Origin: Nitrosovibrio sp. Nv17
Lineage (GTDB): Bacteria > Pseudomonadota > Gammaproteobacteria > Burkholderiales > Nitrosomonadaceae
Length of the DNA stretch: 64,000 nucleotides
Assembly (NCBI RefSeq): GCF_900119085.1
Contig: NZ_FPIQ01000013.1
Coordinates: 1 to 64,000 of the forward strand
Direction of reading: 5' to 3'
In this document: positions 59,793-64,000 of the stretch, in pieces
Layout: each line of letters starts with the position of its first letter
Numbering within the stretch: the stretch's first letter is position 1
Made by a program: the position numbers and the translations under genes
The notes under the pieces: model-generated
Database searches by the model: none
Seen by the model: the letters and a program-made list of their open reading frames with translations, nothing else
Told to the model about the DNA's origin: nothing

Positions 59793-61058
59793 ATGAAAAT
59801 CACGGGTATTTCTAAAATCCAAAGTCTGATCCTGTGGACAGCGCTGAGCATTGGACTGTGTTTTGTTTCCACTGCCTCGGCACGTAATCTGTACCTCCTC
59901 TTAGACTCCGACGGTAAAGTACTCGTCGACTTTGGAGCATCGAGTGGAATTTATTTTTCCGGCTCTGCAATCAACAACGCTGGACAAGTAGCGGGATTTT
60001 CCAGCTGGGCCGAAAGTAGTCCCCACGCTTCCGTTACTGGTCCCAATGGCGTAGATATAACCGATCTTGGGACACTTGGCAGAGAATCTAGTTACGCCAG
60101 TGGCATCAACTCTGCTGGACAAGTGGTAGGATCTTACCATACACCTGCATATTCGGGTCGCGCATTCATTACCGGTCCAAATGGCGTGGGTATGACAGAT
60201 CTTGGGACGCTGGGCAGAGACGACAGCGACGCCTCTGCCATCAACAATGCCGGCCAAGTGGTAGGAATTTCCCTTACAGCCAGAGATGAGTATCATGCTT
60301 TCATCACTGGCCCTAATGGCGTAGGCATGATCGATCTCGGGACGTTAGGTGGGAGTTATAGTTACGCTTTTGGCATTAATGATGCTGGGCGGGTAGTAGG
60401 AATGTCTCTTACAGCAGAAAAGGCCACTCACGCCTTCATTACCGGTCCCAACGGCATAGATATGACCGATCTCGGGACATTAGGTGGAAATTATAGTATC
60501 GCGTATGACATCAACAATGCCGGGCAGGTGGTAGGATATTCCTATATAGCTGGAGGTATCCCTCATGCTTTCATCACAGGTCCCAATGGTGTAGGAATGA
60601 CCGATCTTGGGACATTGGATGGAAATAGAAGTTTTGCCTCTGCCATTAATGATGTCGGACAGGTAGTAGGGTATTACTACACGGCTGCAGGTGATCGTTC
60701 TGCTTTTATCACGGGTCCCAATGGTGTAGGGATAACCGATCTAAATTCGCTAACAGAGTTGCCGACCGGGTATCTTCTAACGGAGGCAATTGATATCAAT
60801 AACAAAGGTCAGATTCTTGTTGCTGCTGTTATCCCTGTTCCTGAGCCTCAGATCTATGCTTTGATGCTCGTAGGCCTAATCTTGATCGAGGTTCTGGCGT
60901 TGCGTCGTCAGAAATCGGAAATTGATAAAGATCCTATCGACCCCGCCCTTGCGGCCATTGAACGCCGGATCCACCCAATAACCAATGAAGACGGCCCCTG
61001 TATGGGGCCGTCTTCATTTCAGAATCGACTTCGTTCGGAATTGATTACGTGCGTTTGA
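59793..61058 (+). CDS. PEP-CTERM protein with HAF-type tandem repeats
   Basis: The 421-residue exported protein has a signal peptide (to about residue 30, TASARN) and seven units of about 45 residues with the core GPNGVGMTDLGTLGG, AINNAGQVVG and HAFIT, the extracellular HAF repeat. A PEP-CTERM sorting signal follows (PVPEPQIYALMLVGLILIEV, then LALRRQ). Normally the protein would stop just after the basic residues, but the frame runs on for about 50 more, through the hairpin at 60985-61017 and into the 3' end of the convergent gene. The stop may have been lost. GC content is lower than in the rest of the window. Confidence 0.82.
   Translation: MKITGISKIQSLILWTALSIGLCFVSTASARNLYLLLDSDGKVLVDFGASSGIYFSGSAINNAGQVAGFSSWAESSPHASVTGPNGVDITDLGTLGRESSYASGINSAGQVVGSYHTPAYSGRAFITGPNGVGMTDLGTLGRDDSDASAINNAGQVVGISLTARDEYHAFITGPNGVGMIDLGTLGGSYSYAFGINDAGRVVGMSLTAEKATHAFITGPNGIDMTDLGTLGGNYSIAYDINNAGQVVGYSYIAGGIPHAFITGPNGVGMTDLGTLDGNRSFASAINDVGQVVGYYYTAAGDRSAFITGPNGVGITDLNSLTELPTGYLLTEAIDINNKGQILVAAVIPVPEPQIYALMLVGLILIEVLALRRQKSEIDKDPIDPALAAIERRIHPITNEDGPCMGPSSFQNRLRSELITCV
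60039..60713 (+). repeat. Five full 135-bp coding repeats (HAF units)
   Basis: The sequence repeats with a 135-base period, each unit beginning with GG(T/C)CC(C/A)AA(T/C)GG and encoding GPNG. Partial units flank both sides, giving about seven in the protein. Units differ enough that recent expansion is unlikely. Confidence 0.85.
60985..61017 (-). terminator. Strong hairpin between convergent PEP-CTERM genes
   Basis: A perfect 14-base stem (ATGAAGACGGCCCC and its complement) with loop TGTAT. On the minus strand it starts 28 bases after the stop of the gene at 61045, the same place as the hairpin after the paralogous gene at 62674, so it most likely terminates the minus-strand gene. The plus-strand HAF gene is read through it. 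Confidence 0.75.
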
Positions 61059-61611
61059 CCGCGTTCCTCCGCCGTACCATCGCACCCATCAGCCCCAGGC
61101 CAGCCAGCAGCATGGCGTAGGTTTCCGCTTCGGGAACGGGCGATACGCTGATTGCGCCATTGTACAGACCACCCAGCGTGCCCTCCGTCTCCCCGACGAC
61201 ATTGAGGTAAGCCGGACCAATAATGGGCTGATCCCACGACAGGACGAGGGAATTCGGAGAGTTCCCTTCGGAAGAATACTCGACGGCCTTCAGAAGCACC
61301 TCGTCCCCAGTACCAAGGATGCCATCCGCGTTGGTGTACAGCGACAACTTGACCAACAGCGTATCGAACGTTCCGACACCGATGTCCAACGCAAAATCAA
61401 TGACGCTGTAACCCGACCCCACATGGGGTTCCGGGATATGGAAGGTGAAGATGTCGTTGAAGACCTCGCCGCTTCCCAGCACAGTCCCATTAAAGGCCTT
61501 CGGGAAGACGGACGTTACCGCACCCAGATCCTCGATCTTTGCCTGCGCACCGGTGCCGAATCCTACCAGCACTGCGGCGACAACCGCCTGTTTAAAAGTA
61601 AACCTGATCAT
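61045..61611 (-). CDS. PEP-CTERM sorting domain protein (copy 1)
   Basis: The 188-residue exported protein has a signal peptide (KQAVVAAVLVGFGTGAQA), a beta-rich middle (FNDIFTFHIPEPHVGSGYSV, LLVKLSLYTNADG) and a C-terminal sorting signal VSPVPEAETYAMLLAGLGLM followed by RRR. It is expected to be processed by an exosortase and released or anchored outside the cell. It is a close paralog of the protein at 62674, in inverted orientation, with homologous upstream DNA. The ribosome binding site is GAGAGGAG. Confidence 0.9.
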   Translation of the reverse strand: MIRFTFKQAVVAAVLVGFGTGAQAKIEDLGAVTSVFPKAFNGTVLGSGEVFNDIFTFHIPEPHVGSGYSVIDFALDIGVGTFDTLLVKLSLYTNADGILGTGDEVLLKAVEYSSEGNSPNSLVLSWDQPIIGPAYLNVVGETEGTLGGLYNGAISVSPVPEAETYAMLLAGLGLMGAMVRRRNAVKRT

Positions 61612-61838
61612 GTTTTTTGCTCCTCTCTTAACAGAATATTATTTGATATGCATATCTATCTCATCTGTTGTATCGTTGTTGTTCATTGTTCGTTGTGCGT
61701 TGTGCGTTTTTTACGCATCTGTACACTCGTGCCACTCGATGGCCATAACCACCATCTCCCCCAAAATCATCACTCCTGACTATCCGCTGGATATACCGGC
61801 CGATCACTGAAGATTCCGAATTCATAAAATGAAATCGA

Positions 61839-61911
61839 GATTCGAAGATGAGTGAACCTCAACTTTGTGTAAGCTATACCAAACAATGGATCAGCCCAAT
61901 AGACCGATCGG
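61839..61911 (-). repeat. Upstream conserved block, arm A of inverted pair
   Basis: This 73-base block, 228 bases before the copy 1 start, matches 62420-62492 as an inverted repeat of equal length. It has 17 identical bases at one end (CCGATCGGTCTATTGGG) and CTTCGAATC at the other; about three quarters of the whole matches by eye. Confidence 0.8.
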
Positions 61912-62020
61912 ACCAACAGAAAAATCTCTGTTTTAACAATAAATTAAATTATATAAACAGCAGTCTCCACCCAGATGGAGGGAACGAGAAGCAGAGTTTC
62001 TCACTGAAGAGCCCTATCCC

Positions 62021-62240
62021 ATGAAAAGATCGAGACTCACAGACCGCAGGATCACCGAGTCGATGAAGTGAGAGCCACCGGGTTAGGGACACTCGAGATT
62101 CGTCGAAAGCTGGACATCGTACGGCGAGCTTGCATGAGTAGCGCGCTCCATCCGGGAGATTGACGCATCGCTAACGAAGGGGGCCCAAAACCGGCCGGAA
62201 ACCAGAAAATGCTCCAAAACCAGGAGATGCTGCAGAAACG
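62021..62240 (+). pseudogene. Possible relic of an IS3-family transposase OrfA
   Basis: The ATG at 62021 begins MKRSRLTDRRITESMK before a stop; IS3-group OrfA proteins often begin MKRSRFTDSQIMAVLK. Immediately after, another frame gives RATGLGTLEIRRKLDIVRRA, which can be aligned to the usual helix-turn-helix (AGLPVPELCRKLGISSAT), and then DASLTK as in MDASLMK-like segments. Each match is short, so this is tentative. Confidence 0.35.
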
Positions 62241-62290
62241 CGGCTGCGCATAATTATGTTGCGAGCACCGCGCCAGGCGTTTGGCCTGAA

Positions 62291-62317
62291 TGACCGGCGG
62301 TTGACCATGATTGACCG
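62291..62317. repeat. Three TGACC repeats at about one-turn spacing
   Basis: TGACC occurs at 62291, 62302 and 62312, within TGACCGG, TTGACC and TTGACCGG. The 10-11 base spacing places them on one face of the helix. They lie about 360 bases before the copy 2 start; a protein-binding site is possible but unproven. Confidence 0.35.
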
Positions 62318-62419
62318 GATCAGTTCTACTCCCCTTTCCAAAAAATGATGATTAAAGTCCCCTTTTTTGTAACGTGGGTGTAAGATAACCCCTTGCGAGA
62401 TCGAAATTTTTCCGCTAGC

Positions 62420-62492
62420 CCGATCGGTCTATTGGGTTATTTTATTTCTAGGTGTAACTTACACGGCGTCGGGGTTCATTCATCTTCGAATC
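62420..62492 (+). repeat. Upstream conserved block, arm B of inverted pair
   Basis: The counterpart of 61839-61911. It lies 182 bases before the copy 2 start. Homology continues from here to the gene start (for example ACGATACA-GATGA-ATAGATG and the AGGAGCAA ribosome binding region in both). Confidence 0.8.
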
Positions 62493-62673
62493 CCGATTTC
62501 TTCTTGGATTCGAAATTTTCAGTGTGGTCATCCCGAGTATCCAGTCAAGTAGTAGGGGGATGTGGTGATTTTGACTGTCAAGTAGCACAGCTGCATAGAT
62601 GCGTTTACAACAAACGATACAGCGGATGAAATAGATGAATATCGAGTATATTCTGATAGATAGGAGCAAGAAT

Positions 62674-63246
62674 ATGATCAAATCTTCTTTGAAGCAGGCA
62701 GTTGCCGCCGCGGTCCTGGTAGGATTCGGCACCGGTGCGCATGCAGCGGTCACCGACGTGGGTGAAGTAACGTCCGCTTTCCCGGTGTCTTTTAATGGGG
62801 CTGTGCTGGGGGGTGCCCAGACCTTCAGCGATATCTTCACTTTCAATATTTCCGAACCCAATGTGGGCTCCGGCTACAGCGTGGTCAATTTCCCTGTGAG
62901 CATTCCTGATGTGGGATCGTTCGGAACGATACTCGCCACTCTGTCGTTGCTCACCTATGGTGACGATGGAATTCGCGGCACGGACGATGACGTGCTGTTG
63001 AAGTCCACGGTGCTTCCTTCCACCGGAAACTCTCCTGATTCCCTCAGCCTTTCGTGGGATCAGCCTCTTATCGGGCCGGCATACCTCAATATCACCGGGG
63101 TAACGAGTGGCACGCTGGGGGGCCTGTATAGCGGTTCGATCAGCGTATCGCCGGTTCCCGAAACGGAAACCTACGCCATGCTGCTGGCTGGCCTGGGGCT
63201 GATGGGTGCGGTGGTACGGCGGCGGAACGCAGCCAAGCGCATGTAA
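62674..63246 (+). CDS. PEP-CTERM sorting domain protein (copy 2)
   Basis: The 190-residue protein parallels copy 1 throughout: signal peptide (KQAVAAAVLVGFGTGAHA), FSDIFTFNISEPNVGSGYSV, LSWDQPLIGPAYLN and the sorting signal VSPVPETETYAMLLAGLGLM with RRR. The ATG at 62674 is chosen because it aligns with copy 1 and follows TAGGAG; an ATG at 62635 is upstream in frame. Expected exosortase cargo. Confidence 0.9.
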   Translation: MIKSSLKQAVAAAVLVGFGTGAHAAVTDVGEVTSAFPVSFNGAVLGGAQTFSDIFTFNISEPNVGSGYSVVNFPVSIPDVGSFGTILATLSLLTYGDDGIRGTDDDVLLKSTVLPSTGNSPDSLSLSWDQPLIGPAYLNITGVTSGTLGGLYSGSISVSPVPETETYAMLLAGLGLMGAVVRRRNAAKRM

Positions 63247-63277
63247 GGCAACAGCGCCTGGGTTCCCCTGTGGAATA

Positions 63278-63303
63278 GAAACGGCCCCGGTTGGGGCCGT
63301 TTC
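63278..63303 (+). terminator. Rho-independent terminator after PEP-CTERM copy 2
   Basis: GAAACGGCCCC-GGTT-GGGGCCGTTTC lies 32 bases after the stop and is followed by CGTTTTC. It is the counterpart of the hairpin after copy 1. Confidence 0.85.
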
Positions 63304-63458
63304 CGTTTTCATCGGTAATGGATATTATGATCCGGGAGGTCGGCTGCAGCTTTGCATAGCGCAGGAATCAGGATCGCGATCAACTTATTCTGCCGAGTTC
63401 AGCAGGCCAGGAAAGCCAGCTGACGGTGCCATTCTTCAAATCACAAAAGCTGGGCAGA

Positions 63459-64000
63459 TCACCCCTCCTTCCTGCCATAGATATCTTCGAAACGCACGAT
63501 ATCGTCTTCCCCGAGGTAGGAGCCGGACTGGACCTCGATCATCTCGAGCGGCACGCAGCCTGGATTTTCGAGACGGTGGCGGGTTCCCAGGGGAATGAAG
63601 GTGGATTCGTTCTCGGAGACCAGGTAATTCGTGTCGCCACGCGTCACCCGGGCTGTGCCGCGCACGACGATCCAGTGCTCCGCCCGGTGGTGGTGCATCT
63701 GCAGCGACAGGGCCGCGCCAGGGTTGACCACGATGCGCTTGACCTGGAATCGTTCGCCGGCATCCACGCCGTCATACCAGCCCCAGGGACGGAATACCTT
63801 GCGGTGCAACTGGCTTTCGGGACGCCCCTCGCGCTTGAGGCTGTCAACGACTTTCTTCACGTCCTGGGTCCTGTCCATGCGTGCAACCAGGATCGCATCC
63901 GGGGTCTCGACGACCACCATGTCCTCTATCCCGACGCACGCCACGAGCCGGTCCCGAGACATGATCAGCGTATTGCGGCAATCCTGCAACAGGGCATCGC
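63459..64000 (-). CDS. manC: Mannose-1-phosphate guanylyltransferase / mannose-6-phosphate isomerase, 3' part
   Basis: The frame is open to the right edge and encodes the C-terminal 180 residues of a type II ManC/AlgA/CpsB protein. Visible segments are [29 protein letters not shown], the [10 protein letters not shown] start of the cupin domain and the metal-site region [16 protein letters not shown]. The nucleotidyltransferase half lies outside. The enzyme supplies GDP-mannose for polysaccharide synthesis. The TTG at 63989 is only an internal codon. Confidence 0.88.
   Translation of the reverse strand, partial: DALLQDCRNTLIMSRDRLVACVGIEDMVVVETPDAILVARMDRTQDVKKVVDSLKREGRPESQLHRKVFRPWGWYDGVDAGERFQVKRIVVNPGAALSLQMHHHRAEHWIVVRGTARVTRGDTNYLVSENESTFIPLGTRHRLENPGCVPLEMIEVQSGSYLGEDDIVRFEDIYGRKEG

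Larger units (their letters stand above)
61612..62673. other. Divergent intergenic region between the PEP-CTERM paralogs
   Basis: This 1062-base region separates the two paralogs. About 300 bases next to each gene are homologous to each other in inverted orientation, so the duplication included the upstream DNA. The middle (about 61912-62419) is unrelated to either arm and contains a possible transposase relic (62021) and three TGACC repeats (62291-62317). No intact gene is visible. Confidence 0.65.

Noticed and set aside
60039-60713. Regular repeats considered as a CRISPR array
   Set aside because: The 135-base period is coding, in frame, and encodes HAF-type protein repeats; there are no short repeats with unique spacers.

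Overview
The window is GC-rich, densely packed bacterial DNA. The gene order atpI-B-E-F-H-A-G-D-C followed by glmU and glmS, the nadE/P-II pair, and an exosortase A (XrtA/PEP-CTERM) exopolysaccharide locus point to a Beta- or Gammaproteobacterium. A free-living Betaproteobacterium of the Nitrosomonadales type is my best guess; this is inference, since no rRNA gene is present.

Layout. (1) 1-1.3 kb: an unrecognised stretch with the start of a gene leaving the left edge, a four-helix membrane protein and a translationally coupled 46-residue peptide. (2) 1.5-5.8 kb: a four-gene ABC exporter (HlyD-like adaptor, ATPase, two FtsX-type permeases). (3) 5.8-11.5 kb: housekeeping genes, namely Nudix hydrolase, DUF482 acyltransferase, NAD synthase, P-II protein and a BepA-like M48 protease. 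(4) 11.6-14.7 kb: a MacAB-like exporter with the MacB ATPase and permease encoded separately. (5) 14.8-25.4 kb: glmS, glmU and the complete F1Fo ATP synthase operon, all on the minus strand. (6) 25.6-57.4 kb: a large exopolysaccharide locus. It holds a polysaccharide deacetylase, an O-ligase, about seven glycosyltransferases, a pyruvyl transferase-like protein, a Wzx-type flippase, a PP-loop ATPase-like protein, a PaaK/CapK-like adenylating enzyme, a GNAT-like protein, an acyl carrier protein, the two exosortase-associated hydrolases, UDP-HexNAc epimerase and dehydrogenase, the TPR lipoprotein PrsT, a desaturase and the dTDP-rhamnose genes rfbBDAC. (7) 57.5-59.5 kb: a pseudouridine synthase, then tRNA-Val(GAC) whose 3' side is occupied by a decayed integrase and a decayed phage Gp37/Gp68-like (DUF5131) gene, followed by a small DUF1508 gene. 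(8) 59.8-63.3 kb: three PEP-CTERM substrate proteins, one with 45-residue HAF-type repeats and two that are an inverted duplicate pair including their upstream regions. (9) Right edge: the 3' part of a ManC-type mannose-1-phosphate guanylyltransferase.

How the parts fit. glmS/glmU make UDP-GlcNAc. The TviB-like dehydrogenase and WbpP-like epimerase turn this into uronic-acid-type sugars, rfbBDAC make dTDP-rhamnose and ManC makes GDP-mannose. The glycosyltransferases, flippase and ligase assemble and export the polymer, while the deacetylase, pyruvyl transferase, ACP/adenylating enzyme/acyltransferase and hydrolases probably decorate it. PEP-CTERM proteins at the right end are expected cargo of the exosortase; the exosortase gene itself is not in this window.

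The least explained elements are the 0.5-1.3 kb membrane protein/micropeptide pair, the PP-loop protein with a CxxC tail within the polysaccharide locus, the PaaK-like enzyme plus ACP plus GNAT set, and the inverted PEP-CTERM duplication with a conserved upstream block.
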